Shown piece by piece: positions 20,401 through 31,455 of a stretch of 31,488 bases of DNA. Numbering within the stretch: position 1 is the stretch's first letter; each line of letters starts with the position of its first letter. The position numbers and the translations under genes were made by a program. This DNA comes from Trebouxia sp. TZW2008. Lineage: Eukaryota; Chlorophyta; Trebouxiophyceae; Trebouxiales; Trebouxiaceae. The stretch spans positions 1 to 31,488 of the forward strand of contig BDIU01000560.1 in the NCBI GenBank assembly GCA_002118135.1, written 5' to 3'. Under the pieces are notes generated by a model. It did no database searches. It saw nothing but the letters and a program-made list of their open reading frames with translations, and was not told the DNA's origin.

Positions 20401-23400
20401 GCCGGCCAAAGCCTCAGAAATGCTACATTACGGCGTGAATACGATGAAACCATGTCCACCCTGTTGCATGCACATCATCACACGTCATTCTGGTGGCTGC
20501 AGACACAAGAATTTGACATGTATTGCATGTTTGTATGTTTCAAAATCTTAATCAACATCTACAGGGCTTGCATTCTGGGGTCCAGGCTGCCATTCAGCAC
20601 AGTCCTGATGGAACGTCCTCTTGCAGGTCGCGCTTGCAGCGAAGACAACATTGGTGCGCTGCCCTTGTTAGCAATTGAGGTGTGCTATGTTGCGATGATG
20701 GACAAAGAGCAGTGCAAGCACCTGTTACTAGACACTCAGCAAGTGCGTGCCAACGGGGTCTTGCATGAGGACGACATTGACGATGCTCTCCGTGGACTGT
20801 TGAGCACAGAGCAGACAGAAGCCCTGCTGTGTCTTTGTGCCTGCTTTGCAGCCATCTGTACTCAGGCATGCAACCACACCCTTGACTGGCACTCAAATGT
20901 AGTAATGCACACACCTGCAGTGCCTCGTCATCATCCTCTTGACTGAACGCTACTTTATGAGGTTTTTCACGCCAAGCGAGCATAGTATAGTATTGCTCTG
21001 TCTGCCGCTCAATGTTCATGCCTGTATGACAGTCACTCGCCTGCAGTGCTGCACACAGCTCCAGGATCTGCATTGTTTGAAGCACGCAACAAGCGCTATC
21101 CTTGCTCTGTGAGCTGTGTGCCCATCTCAAATGTGGACAGTGCATGTCTTGCTGTGCTCTGACTTTCCGTGCTGATACACCTTTGTTGACTGCAGTCAGC
21201 AGTGTAAGACGCTGATGTGTCCTTTAGTGAGCAGTTGCTGGCTACAGATCTGGCGCTGCCGGCTTTTGTCTGTTCAGCTGACACTGCTTACTGCATTAAC
21301 AGCTGACCAGCTCGGCTGCGCTGCTGTGAGAGGGAGGTGTGCCGGGTGCAGGAATTGAGGCAGGGTGGCAGGGCAGCGGCGGGCAGGACCTCCTGGTTCA
21401 CACAAGCCCTGCACAGGGGCACCTGGTGCATCATCCTTGCCTGCATCAAGTGTACTTTGGAAGTAAGCTGGATTTATGACTTGGCTGCGCCTCCTGTCCC
21501 CATCTCTGGTCAAAGCTTTGAACCCAGTACTGTGTTTGATCACCTGAAGCTGGTGCTTTTTCGCAAGCATGCACACTTTCTCACTGATGCATATGTGAAT
21601 GTTGTGTCAGACCCGCTGTGGAGTTTTAGAGAGGGAAGAGAGGTTCAGCACTGAGCCTTGAATTTTTCACTTTCACCTCATAAGGCACATCACAAATCGC
21701 AGCATGCTTGCTGCCTGGCAATGATGCAGGTCTTGCTTGCAGCTTTTGCAGCTATACGGGACGGGCAGCTGAATCATATCTGGACCAATTGGTGCCAATG
21801 TCTGCATGCTTGAAAGCAAAATATGCATGTTGATGTTGACACCAATTAGATCAGCAATCTGACGCAGATGCAGACATCATAAGCTGATTGTATTGCTTTC
21901 AGTGTCAAGCAAGGAGAGCTAGCTAACAAAGCGACAAAGGTCCTCAGCAGCTGCAGATTGCATTGTTTTGCAATTGCAATGGCAATCACAATGTCTAGGG
22001 TCCAGCTTATGACCCTTGCAGGCCTAATAGGTTGCAGAGACGTGTTTTAGCGGAGGGTCAAGTTGCGTCCGTACTGTACAGCTTTAGAGGAACCCATTTG
22101 TGGGACAATTCTTTGCTTCTGTATGCACATAGCAGCGTCATGCATCCTCACTAGCAGGCACGAAAACACTTATGATGTTGGGAGGCAGATGATTCACCAT
22201 GTGACCTTGCAGGCAAGGCCGCCCTGGCCTGCAAGCGTGTGTGTGGTACTGGCACGCGCTGTCCACCACATGTCTCAGCTCTGCTCTGCTGCCAAGGATG
22301 TTGACATCCTGTTCTTGACAAGCCTTGGCCGTAACGCCAACGACCCTTTGAGGGTGAGTTCAAGTAGAACACCTGTGCTTCATGTCCTGCAGCCTTTTTG
22401 CTCAATAGTGTTACACGCCAGCAGCTTTCAAGCTAGGCAAATTTGGAGAAACATGCCATAAATGACACACCATCAGCCAGATGGGATTGCTGGCATCATT
22501 TGCTACTAGTATGAAGTGGATTTGCTGTTGCATGACATGATACTCATCCACAAAGACGTCCATCCATGCTTGCAGAAAAGTCTCATCAAGGCATGGCAAG
22601 AGCTTATACCCATAGCTCAGCTTCTGCCTCAGCTGCCACATCTGAATGAAGATCCAGCCATGCAAGCCATTGTTCTAGAGTCTCTACTCAACTTTGCAGA
22701 TTCTGTTCAAGGTGCTGGAGTTCACAAGGTACTGCTTTTGGCACCTGTGCATATTTGTTCTGAGCATGGCTCTGCATTGCAACCTTCTATATTTGCTGCA
22801 ATTCTGTGAAACCAGCCGGGATGTGTTATGTAGAGTTCAACTTCTTGTCAGATGAGCTTTGAGGAATGCCCTGATTGCGTGCACAGCTGTCAGGCATCAT
22901 GCACATCTTGTCGTGCACAGGCTGTGAATGATGCCCCAAAAGAGCTCGCAGACGTTCTGTTTCAGCCCAATATCAACTTCTCAGAAACAAACATGAATTG
23001 CTGTGTCACCCATCTAGCCAATGTTGTTGCACAACGCTGAGGCAATCAATGCTATTTGCAGTCCCTGTCATTGCAGTCGACGCTGCTGCACTCACTGCTG
23101 TTGCAGTCAAGGCTTTTGCAGTCAAAGCTGCACAAGTTTGTGGCAGTGGATATTGTTGCCAAACTGATAATTCTGTAATTGTGGCAATCAGGTGTTCCTG
23201 AAGGCAGTTGTAGACCTGCTGGTGGCCCTGCCTGTGAAGCCCTTCACGCCACATGCACTCACCCCTTTCAACAAGTTTGGGCTGGAGAGCCTGACCGACC
23301 GCGATGCTCACGCCTCTCTCATGTGCATCCTTATGAAAATGCGCAAGGACTCAGACACACAACAGTACTTCTGGCAGCGTGCTGGGCCTGATGTTGTTGA

Positions 23401-23947
23401 CTGGCTTGCAAACCAATCACTGCCCCAGAAGCAGCCAGCCGACTGGCCGCTATCTGTGACTGCTTTCGCCCAGTGCCTGCGTAAGGCCCCTGTTCTCTGG
23501 CATGTTGAGTGTATATTACACATCTGCCCTGCACAATGATGTCCCTCATTCCTGATCACCTTTTGTGGCTTCACCGTGTCACCTCCAACCCAGTTTCCTC
23601 TGCCACAAAGTGCAAGTTGTATTTGGCAAGACCGACAAGCATCAAGCCTTGCATGCCAAGCCAAAAGGGCTGTTTCAAAGCAGTCTGCATAAAGCAGTCC
23701 CTCTCTGACTTGATACTGCCAATGTTGCAAGCCATGCTGCACAAAATTGCATCCTGCATGCTGCTGACATGAGAGCGGGTGCTGGTGACAGCCTGCACAG
23801 TGCTGCGTGTCAACTTGTGCGGTATCTTGTTCTCGTAAGTCAGGACTGCAAGCGCCAATGTCATCTCAAGGTTAAAGCTACTTCTAGCTCCTATCTTGTC
23901 TTGTTTAGGAAGAGGAAACATCCTTGACTGAGGTGTCGTTTTCTCAC

Positions 23948-23983
<36 letters not shown>

Positions 23984-24333
23984 ATTTTCCCAATCAAACT
24001 GAAGTGGTGCAATCAAGAGCTGCACTTGCTGCAGGAGACTATCCTGGGTGGCATCCCCCTGGGGTCACCCCCCGACCCACCCCCCAGGCTGGAGGAGACA
24101 TCATGTTGCAGACTCTGTACGTCCTGATCTTGAATTTGTGGGAGCAGCTGATGAAGCAGGAGAACCTCAAAGGGGCATTCTGGACCAAGACAGAAAGCAT
24201 TAAGACTGAGCAGTTTGATGACTCGCCAGAACAGATCAGCGCCTCCATCAGAAATCTCACAACTGTGATTGGTGAGCTGCCATGATGCTTACCATGTTAA
24301 CCCTGCAAGAGTCGAAGTTGAAACAGGCATGAA

Positions 24334-24380
<47 letters not shown>

Positions 24381-26716
24381 AACTTTAGAAACCTTTGCTG
24401 CCATGCCATAAGCAACCAGCTTGAGTTACAGCACCACCTGGTATCAGATACAGTACATGCATGCTTTCATTTGGACAATAACACCTCCAGCAGCGCTATC
24501 CCAATGATCAAGAAAATGTCACATCATGCAGCATACCGTCACCTGACTTGAGCTTCAGCTGCAGTCCGTCTGATGGTCGGGCAACTTCGTGATGCACATT
24601 ATTTTACTAATACACTTTTGGCTTTAATTGTCCTTCAAGACACTTAATGGGGGTGGGGGCTATAGGACACAATTCCAACTGTTCTTCAAGCAAGCAGTCA
24701 GTTGCTGTTTGCATTGCATACAGCAAGGAATACACAAGTAAAAACCTTTTGACACCTATGTTAGCGTTTTTCTAATCATCAATATGACAGACACTTGAAA
24801 ATTGCTTGCAGAGGGGCTGGTCTTGACCCACAGAGACATGCAGCTTGACTCATTGTGGCAGCCCGTCTTGTCTGCCATGCCAAAGCTGTGGTGGCAGCAG
24901 GCATGGCCAGGCAGTCCTAATGCACGGCTGAGTCAAGCAGTTGCAGCCATCAAGAAGCACAAAGCGCTGTCAGCTGCTAGTATAGTGCAACTGCAGGCGT
25001 GCTTCTGGCCCAAGGTATAGTAGTTTTTCTTGATAATGACTGCATTGGGTACTAACACAGACATTGTTCTATTGAAGTATTCTTACACAGATGTATCACT
25101 TCAGCCCAGATACAGTGATTGTTAATCCATTGCATTGTCCTTACATTGAGAATGTCCTTATGTTGAGTCTCCTCGCCGTATTACTGTACACTGAAGCTGA
25201 CATGAGGGCTGACATATTGAACTGTCCTGCACTGCTGCCTTTGGCTGTGTTCAAAAAATTGCTGCTTTTGTGGCTCGTGCAGCAGAGCGCAAACCAGCAG
25301 ATTGCTGTGTCGTGTCTGCTGATGCAGCATTTTGTATCTCATGCCATTGCATCACAGAGCCTGCAGGCAGATCACATCCGCATGAGCACTTTGCATGATG
25401 AACGAAAAGGTCGATCCTTCCTGTGCTGTCAAAAACTGCAAGAATTTCAAGCAGATTGTGACGTCTGCAGGCAAACCAGCCGGTTGGTAAGACTGAGGCA
25501 GCTGCCCAGTCAGCTGCTGATGAGCTGATTCAGCAGGAGGATGCAGAAGCTGCCAAGGCAGCTGCCAAGAAGGCCAAGAAGCAGCGGCAGAAGGCCAAGA
25601 AGCAGCAGGCCCGACAGCCACAATCTCCGACTCCAACTGACAAGCCCTCATTGGCCCACAGCAGTATCAATGCAGATGCAGATGAGGACATAGATGGCGA
25701 CTTGTCATTGGCAGACTTGTCTCTGTCACCTGTGGACATTCCTCGACAGTCACCTTCTGAGCCAGGCAATGCAGCAAGCCCCCAAGCACCCAGCATAGCT
25801 GAAACTGCAGCTGTACAGCAGGGTAGTGCAGCCTCTCAATTCAGCTCTGAGCTCAAGTCAGCAAATGTCGAAGCTGCTCAGGCTCAGCTGGCTGCTGCTA
25901 GCAATGCCAGTCAGAGTGCTGAGGATTCAGGAGCAGACTTCAGTCAGCAACCCCAGTCAGTAGTAGTTCAAGGAACTGGCATGCATGAGCTTTCAGAGCA
26001 CGCCACTCAAAGTGACCACAAGGCAGGTGACCAAGTGTGTAGCCGCAGCTCTGATCTGCAGCATCAGTATGGTAGGGCTGATGACAGCCACCCCAGTCGC
26101 CAGTACCAGTCAAATCCTGCTCCATCGAGCCTCGACCATGCTGGACATGGGCGGAAAGATGAGGGTCACACAGCCAGCAGCCATGAGCATAATTTCTATA
26201 CGCATGCACTGGGACAACCAGACCCAACTACTGACGGCGTTCAAGGGCAGGAACAAAGCTTGCCACACAAAGCCACTGACCAGAGCTTCTTGCAGAGCCT
26301 TTTCTCCTGTCCACTCACCAAGGTATTCCTCTGTGGTCCTGCTGAAAAGGCTGGCGTCGTTGAGAAAGTACCTGATTGTAATAATGCAAGCACAGGAAAG
26401 GTCGCAGCTTCGACATGTTCATCCAATGATGTCTTGTGCAGCGTTGCAGCAATGTGATGAAGATTACAATGTCACAAATCAGTTTTGTGCCTCTCTATAA
26501 GAGAGCGCTCAATGTCCTGAATGATCAGCTTGCATGCTGCAGGAGTCGATGACAGAGCCAGTGATTGCAGCTGATGGTCATACTTATGAGAAGGCTGCTT
26601 TATTGCATTGGCTGCAAGATCACAATACTTCGCCTGTCACTGGAGAGTGTCTGTCCCACATGCGGATTGTCCCTAATGTTTTGGTGAAGAATCTAATCTA
26701 CGACACTCAGCATTGA
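17430..26716 (+). CDS. Large multi-exon U-box protein with ubiquitin-like N-terminus
   Basis: This is a probable E3 ubiquitin ligase. Exon model: 17430-17453, 17519-17668, 17772-18576, 18881-19138, 19368-19716, 20025-20293, 20393-20519, 20565-20742, about 21352-21640, 22213-22353, 22510-22728, 23192-23480, 24035-24271, 24812-25014, 25471-26322 and 26543-26716, about 1,500 residues. Phases fit except for the unresolved stretch 20743-22212. The start has an ideal context (A at -3, G at +4). The first 70 residues resemble a ubiquitin-like fold: strand MEVCVKAK, strand FRWRKSF, helix TIQDVHRLFCKELG, strand CQLYIQGGEV. The body is Leu/Ala-rich and helical, like HEAT/ARM solenoids, but no repeat is clear-cut. 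A Lys/Ala coil (KAAAKKAKKQRQKAKKQQ) and a Ser/Gln-rich disordered stretch precede the complete U-box, split by one intron after FSCPLTK and continuing MTEPVIAADGHTYEKAALLHWL, SPVTG and VPN, the E2-binding fold. The U-box resembles plant PUB types rather than UFD2/E4. Alternative: two adjacent genes. Confidence 0.6.
21787..21877 (+). repeat. Inverted repeats within an intron of the U-box gene
   Basis: AATTGGTGCCAA (21787-21798) pairs with TTGACACCAATT (21836-21847) with one mismatch, and ATGTCTGCAT (21798-21807) pairs exactly with ATGCAGACAT (21868-21877). The two pairings cross, so they could form alternative hairpins. It may be the remnant of a small inverted-repeat element; no target-site duplication was found. 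Confidence 0.45.
23056..23130 (+). repeat. 15-bp minisatellite, five units
   Basis: Five adjacent 15-nt units begin at 23056, 23071, 23086, 23101 and 23116. Four start with TTGCAGTC and the third with CTGCACTC. In the plus frame they read as a pentapeptide series (FAVPV, IAVDA, AALTA, VAVKA, FAVKA). They lie upstream of the exon at 23192 in the U-box gene; each unit also contains an acceptor-like TTGCAG. Whether they are intronic or an optional exon ending before GTTTGT is open. Confidence 0.75.
23951..23980 (+). repeat. (TG)15 microsatellite
   Basis: Fifteen uninterrupted TG dinucleotides lie in the intron about 55 nt before the acceptor of the exon starting at 24035. Confidence 0.95.
24337..24380 (+). 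repeat. (CTG)14 trinucleotide repeat
   Basis: Fourteen uninterrupted CTG units plus CT lie in the intron between the exons ending at 24271 and starting at 24812 of the U-box gene. Confidence 0.95.
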
Positions 26717-27068
26717 CCCCTTGTCCGTCCCAAGCTTTATTGATAGCTGAGATGTTGGCAACCATGTTGACTGCTGCCGGTTTTAAGTTGTTTTCTTCAT
26801 CAGCTGACACTGTATCACCTTTTCACATGTACATAGTATTACATGTATGTGCATCGGTACCTTCCAGGAGCCCCAGACCTTGTGGGTTCTGCAAAATCGT
26901 CCTGCACATGAATACATCTGCATGAGTACTTGTGTTTTGATTCGGGAGAGACTGCTGCAACTCATGCACCACACTGATCAGCTTCAAGTTCTCAACATTC
27001 TGATGTTGTTCTCCAGCTTCTTTGTTGACTTCCTTTGCTCGAACAGGCAAGCCTTCGAGTTTGACCAT
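26673..27068 (-). CDS. Small hypothetical protein, doubtful, overlaps U-box gene 3' end
   Basis: Starting with the ATG at 27068, the minus strand encodes a charged, helix-prone segment (VKLEGLPVRAKEVNKEAGEQ, then HELQQSL) of the kind seen in small coiled-coil proteins. A donor GTACCG follows at 26860 in phase 1; an acceptor GATACAG just before 26809 reopens in the matching phase and continues to a stop at 26673. The intron would be only 51 nt, far shorter than others here, and the end would lie antisense to the last 44 coding bases of the U-box gene. Both points are odd. The ATG context is poor, so a further 5' exon is possible. I do not recognise a family. Confidence 0.3.
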
Positions 27069-27228
27069 ACAGGGCCACAGGGCAGGCTCATCAAATCCGG
27101 TTTTCCGCACACCTTTCCTTCACAACAATTTTAGAGTAGCTGTGTTTCCAAGATTCTGCGTCTGAGCATGGTCCTGTCTGTGCGCTTGGAAAAGTGGTGC
27201 ATGCCCGCGGTCATAAGCATGTAAACGT
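27069..27228. promoter_or_regulatory. Short upstream region of the PLR1 gene
   Basis: About 160 nt lie between the doubtful minus-strand start at 27068 and the PLR1 ATG. It must hold the PLR1 5' leader and at least part of the promoter. No TATA box or other element is recognisable. Confidence 0.35.
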
Positions 27229-29912
27229 ATGCACACTAGCCAGCAAATGACATCAAGCGTGCTGAGCAGCAAGCCCTGTAATTTGCAAAAGTCATTGTCT
27301 TACAGCTCGTCGGAGGCTGTACGTGGCCGCACGGTGCTCCAGCGGCATGCACGCACCAGGGCCCAGCGGCCATGCATGCCGACACAAGCCTTGTTCAGCT
27401 TTTTCAACAAAACGGCGGAAAAGCTTGCAATCCAAACAAATGAGCAGAAGCAGCTTGGACCTCTAAAAGTATCGCCAATGGGCCTCGGCACTTGGTCATG
27501 GGGCAATCAGCTTCTGTGGGGCTATGACAAAAGCATGGACCCTGAACTGCAACAGCTCTTCAACCTTGTCGTCAGCAAAGGCATCAACATATTTGACACT
27601 GCTGATTCCTATGGTGCGTCATGATTCCTTTTGCATTATGTTTCAGGTCTCTGCAGCAAGCAAATCTGCTTGCAGCTAGTGATACCTGTGAGGTTAGCTT
27701 GCTTTGGCACACGAGTCAGCAGTAGATGTTTTGCAGGGACTGGCCTTCTGAATGGCCGCAGCGAAGAGCTGCTTGGACAATTTGTCAGGGAGTTTCCTGG
27801 TTCCGACAAGCAGCGGCAAAGCATCTGCATTGCCACCAAGCTAGCTCCATACCCTTGGCGCATTACTTCAGGTTGTCAAGCCTCAAATATTGTTGTCATC
27901 TTGTTCCAGTGCATGTGCCAAAGCCATGCTGTGTACTTGACAGTGTTCTGCAAAATCTGATCATGGGAAACATGTGCCGCAAGTGCATGCTGTAATGTAT
28001 GACGTAAGGTATTTCAGGGCAGTACACAAATTGCATGATCGACATGATGAGCAACCTGGGGCATAAGCCTTGTGCATGGTGAGTTTCCTGTTCACCAGAG
28101 TTGTGCATGCTCATGGGACTGGCAGACATCAGCAATATTGCTCCCAGGGCAGTTTGTGGCGGCCTGCAAAGGGTCCCTCAGGCGTCTGGGTATGGAGCGG
28201 CTGGGCATAGGGCAGCTGCACTGGTCCACTGCCAACTACCAGCCCCTGCAGGAGAGAGCCCTCTGGGATGGACTACTGGCCCTGTATGACCAGGTAATGT
28301 GCCGCAATGCTGATTGCCAGCGCAGAACACCCGCGTAATGTAAATTGTGGCTGAAACTGCATGGCATAATGACTTGTCAGCACTTCCACCTTTTCCAATG
28401 CCCTAATAGGGCCAGCCATCTGTGAGATTATAGCTAGGCTGTGCTGTCATTGCCTTCGTAAATTGATGATAGCCTGAAGATCAAGCCTTCTGTATCGCTC
28501 ATCAGTCGGACTCAATTGTTACCATCTCAGTGCTAGCAAGCTGTGCACTGCACTATGCTCTTTTCAAATTCCAATTGTGTGTCATGACAGGGCCTTGTGC
28601 AAACAGTGGGCATCAGCAACTATGGTCCCAAACAGATGCAGCGCATACATGCCTTCCTGGACAAGCGCGGCGTCCCCCTTGCTGCAGCTCAAATTCAATA
28701 CTCTCTGCTCAGCCGAGGGCCCCAGCAGGAGGCTGTCAGGGCGGCTTGCCAAGACCTGGGGGTACAGATGATTGCCTACAGCCCTCTGGCACTGGGCATG
28801 CTGTCTGGTAAAGTCATCGATGCAAACAAATCATACGAAGTCTGCGGGCTTTTGCTTACACAGGGTACTATTATGGCGCCTGTTGGCGTATCATGGTGAC
28901 GTCCCAACTGCTCACATCCTCTCAAAATTGCTTTCTTGCAGTAGGCTCTGTTGCTGCCAATTGAGAATGTTGTTTTCTGACTGTAGAAAGCGGAGAACAA
29001 GGTTTGATTGGCGTGCCCACAGTCGTCTTTTCAGTTTGCATTCTTGCCAACGCATGCATATGCTGTAATATGACAGTTGCTGTCTTGTCAGTGGGTGCAT
29101 GCTGTTGTATTGGCTGAAGTGCCAGCTGGGCAGCACCAAAGGGGCTTATTGAGCAATCAGCTCAACATGTCTGCTGATCACACTGGTACTGCATCGTTTT
29201 GTTGTTACAACATTGCAGACTAGGCATACAGCAGCTCAATACCTGCATGGCTCAAAACATCTGCTGGGTCGCAGGCAAATACGACAAGGATAATCTGCCA
29301 AAGGGCCCCAGATCTGCACTTTTCAGGCAAATATTGCCAGGAGCGCAGCCCTTGCTGCAAGTCCTGCAAGAAATAGCTAAGAGCCGCAACAAGACTGTAC
29401 CCCAGGTATGCTCTTTGCGCGTGACTCTGGCCAAAGGACAAGAGTCATACGCCTGGTCATTCACAACTATACTGGAGTTGCTGCAATTGCTTCAGCACAG
29501 CAAAGCTGTCTTGATTGCAAGCCCTCTGACTGTCACTCCTTCAGCTGTAATTTTGCATTGTCTGCAAAACAATGTGTTTCCTTTGTACTGACTCACTCAA
29601 GTTCATCATGAGTGATGATTTCAGAAAATTGAAAATTTAAACATAGATCATCATGTTCTACTGCATAATTTCCGCCAGAGTATAGCAGTTGAACGCTTGT
29701 TCAAAAGTTTTGCTGGCTCTCTGCAGGTTGCTATCAACTGGTGCATGTGCCAGGACACCATACCCATACCTGGCGCAAAAAGTGTGCAACAGGCAGAGGG
29801 CAATCTAGGCGCTATGGGATGGCGGCTGAGCAGCGGTGAACAAGCAGCTCTTGCAGAGGCTGCTGATACCGTGCCCAAGGGCATGGTGCAGAACATCTTC
29901 CAAACCAAGTAG
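27229..29912 (+). CDS. PLR1: Chloroplast pyridoxal reductase, aldo/keto reductase (PLR1-type)
   Basis: An NADPH-dependent aldo/keto reductase that in plants reduces pyridoxal to pyridoxine in the vitamin B6 salvage pathway of the plastid. Six exons (27229-27613, 27737-27871, 28148-28293, 28591-28807, 29275-29405, 29727-29912) fit in phase and give 399 residues. Residues 1-70 are Ser/Arg/Gln-rich and nearly free of acidic residues, as in a chloroplast transit peptide. The AKR barrel follows: LKVSPMGLGTWSWGNQLLWG, then FDTADSYG with catalytic Asp 123 and Tyr 128, CIATK with Lys 163, and IGQLHW with His 198, completing the catalytic tetrad. VGISNYGPKQM, AYSPLALGMLSGKY, PKGPRSALFRQILPG, PQVAINWC, IPIPGAKS (cofactor-binding region) and the terminal MVQNIFQTK agree closely with Arabidopsis At5g53580 as I recall it. 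The substrate is inferred from this similarity; other plastid AKRs of the same group are the main alternative. A downstream ATG at 27247 could also start translation. Confidence 0.93.
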
Positions 29913-30785
29913 TGCATGGCTTTGAAGGCTGTAGACTGACTCAAAGGCTTTGAGTCATTCTACAGAATTGTTGGCCCAGCTGACGTGCATAGCCAGCTGC
30001 AGCAAAGGATTGTGACTTGAGCAAGTGTTTCTGCAAGCTTACAAGATTGAAACTGGTGCAATATCAGTGCCAACACCTTTTTGCACACTGGGCCATAACC
30101 TTCCAGGAGCCTTCACCCTCAGTTGTCGCCCCAAGGGGGAATTCATGTTCTGTAGAGTTCATTGGGTGGGGTTTCATTACTGACAATTGGGGTCGTGCAC
30201 ATGAAGCTACCAAGCGCTTTTGCTGTGTTATGTTGGACCAAATATTACAGGGCTGTGGAGATGCTTGTATCAGATGCTTTAAACGTCAAAATTATGGCTT
30301 GAAGTCAAAGCTGATTATGTTTGAAGTTTCCAACATCCTGTTCACACTATATGCTGAGCACAAAGATGCAATCTTGATGAGTGCCTCCAGAATTGCTGGT
30401 TAAATGCAGCATTGAGAGCGGTGACGAAATTCATAACCCAGGAAAGATTGCAGCATGACTGTTTAGCTTCTGAAACAATCCCTGTAGCCAAAACTGCAAA
30501 AGCTGCCGCATCATGCACTAGATGCATCGCTTTCTGTGCTCAGTTGGCACCTGCTCAATTTGATATGCTGACTCCACACACAACAGATCATGTATCAGGT
30601 CCTTGCTGCCGTTGCTGCTGAAGCCAGAGGGCTGTGCCTTGACCAAACAGCTGTTGCGTTGCAGGGTCTGCACTTGCTACACTTTCCTCAAGCTTCTTGA
30701 GTTGTCCATCCAAGCTGCAAGCACAACGTTTCTTTGTGACATGCTGTCACACAAATTGATGCATGCATCTCCTGACATCATTTAC
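29913..30785. other. Spacer between convergent genes, no supported gene
   Basis: The plus frame 30017-30403 (128 codons, TTG start) and overlapping smaller frames on both strands show no family motif, mixed composition and no consistent splice sites. The stretch should contain the 3' UTRs of the PLR1 gene and of the minus-strand gene ending at 30786. Confidence 0.4.
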
Positions 30786-31121
30786 TCACTCATCTAGCTG
30801 TCGTGCAATGGCAAGCTCATCAAGCTCCTGAGGTGCAGCAGCCTTTTGATGTTGTGCTTGGCATCCAGCTTGTGAGAGTGACGCTGTCTGCTGTCGAAGT
30901 TTGTCAAGTTGTGCACGAGCTTGAGGGTCTTCAGAGCCTTGTGCCTCTTCCAACTGCAAAACGGGAATGGTCCTCTGTTGCTTGCAAGTCGGCCTCATAT
31001 GACCTGGCAACATGACTAGCAAGAAGCGGGCAGGCATCACCTCTCGTAGCGCGTTCTCCATGAAAGCCAGCATGTCGTTGGAGCTCTGCAAGCCGGTCTG
31101 TGCATCGCTGCTTTGGACCAT
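30786..31121 (-). CDS. Small hypothetical protein, coiled-coil C-terminus
   Basis: The minus-strand frame is open upstream as far as a TGA; the first ATG is at 31121 and gives 111 residues. The N-terminal part contains SSNDMLAFMENALREVMPAR followed by the hydrophobic FLLVMLPG; the C-terminal half is charged and Gln/Ala-rich (DPQARAQLDKLRQQTASLSQ, then QELDELAIARQLDE and stop), which suggests a coiled coil. I do not recognise the family. An overlapping frame (30931-31158, TTG start) is a shadow. A possible 5' exon beyond 31121 was not found. The gene is divergent from the truncated one at 31456. Confidence 0.5.
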   Translation of the reverse strand: MVQSSDAQTGLQSSNDMLAFMENALREVMPARFLLVMLPGHMRPTCKQQRTIPVLQLEEAQGSEDPQARAQLDKLRQQTASLSQAGCQAQHQKAAAPQELDELAIARQLDE

Positions 31122-31455
31122 GACCGGAAGTTTGGAGAAGAACGTGTCGAGCAAACAAGTGAACGGTTCTCAGATCAGTTCAGCAGGGGTCTAGCAAGAG
31201 GCGCTTGTGGTTACGCCGCACACAGGCCGAGCTCAGAGGAGAGGTGCGTGTGATCAACGCATCTGCTGTTGCCTTGAGGCAGCGTGTTATTTGTGTACTG
31301 ACAGTAGGGTAGACAGAGCCTGTTTTGATTGCACTCAGCAAGCCAGACTGCTTGCCAAAGCGATTGTGTAGAAGAGAGAGCGATTGTGTAGGAGAGAGAA
31401 GAGCGATGACATGCATGCAACGTTTCGGTCCCAGACGACTAGCTGCGGGGCAACC
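31122..31455. promoter_or_regulatory. Divergent intergenic region
   Basis: About 330 nt separate the start codon of the small minus-strand gene from the apparent start codon at 31456. It contains a GA-rich 20-bp tandem repeat. Minus frames across 31180-31420 show no motif. Confidence 0.35.
31361..31400 (+). repeat. 20-bp tandem direct repeat, two copies
   Basis: CGATTGTGTAGAAGAGAGAG is followed immediately by CGATTGTGTAGGAGAGAGAA (two mismatches). It lies in the divergent region and contributes GAGA-rich sequence upstream of the gene at 31456. Confidence 0.8.

Noticed and set aside
23041..23140. CRISPR-like array
   Set aside because: The repeat unit is 15 bp with no spacers; the context is a eukaryotic gene.
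25091..25470. Leu-rich plus frame 25091-25528
   Set aside because: The exon ending at 25014 joins directly in phase to 25471, and the frame here is not the one used downstream; treated as intron.
26534..26716. A separate short U-box gene starting at 26534
   Set aside because: The U-box lacks its first conserved FSCPL part in that frame; those residues lie at the end of the preceding exon (26322) and join in phase.
17430..26716. Identification as UFD2/E4 ubiquitin elongation factor
   Set aside because: The U-box has the VIAADGHTYEK and SPVTGE signature of PUB-type proteins, and no UFD2 core motif was recognised.
30017..30403. 128-codon plus frame after the PLR1 gene
   Set aside because: It begins at TTG, shows no family motif and is interrupted by nothing that resembles a splice pattern; it may be chance.
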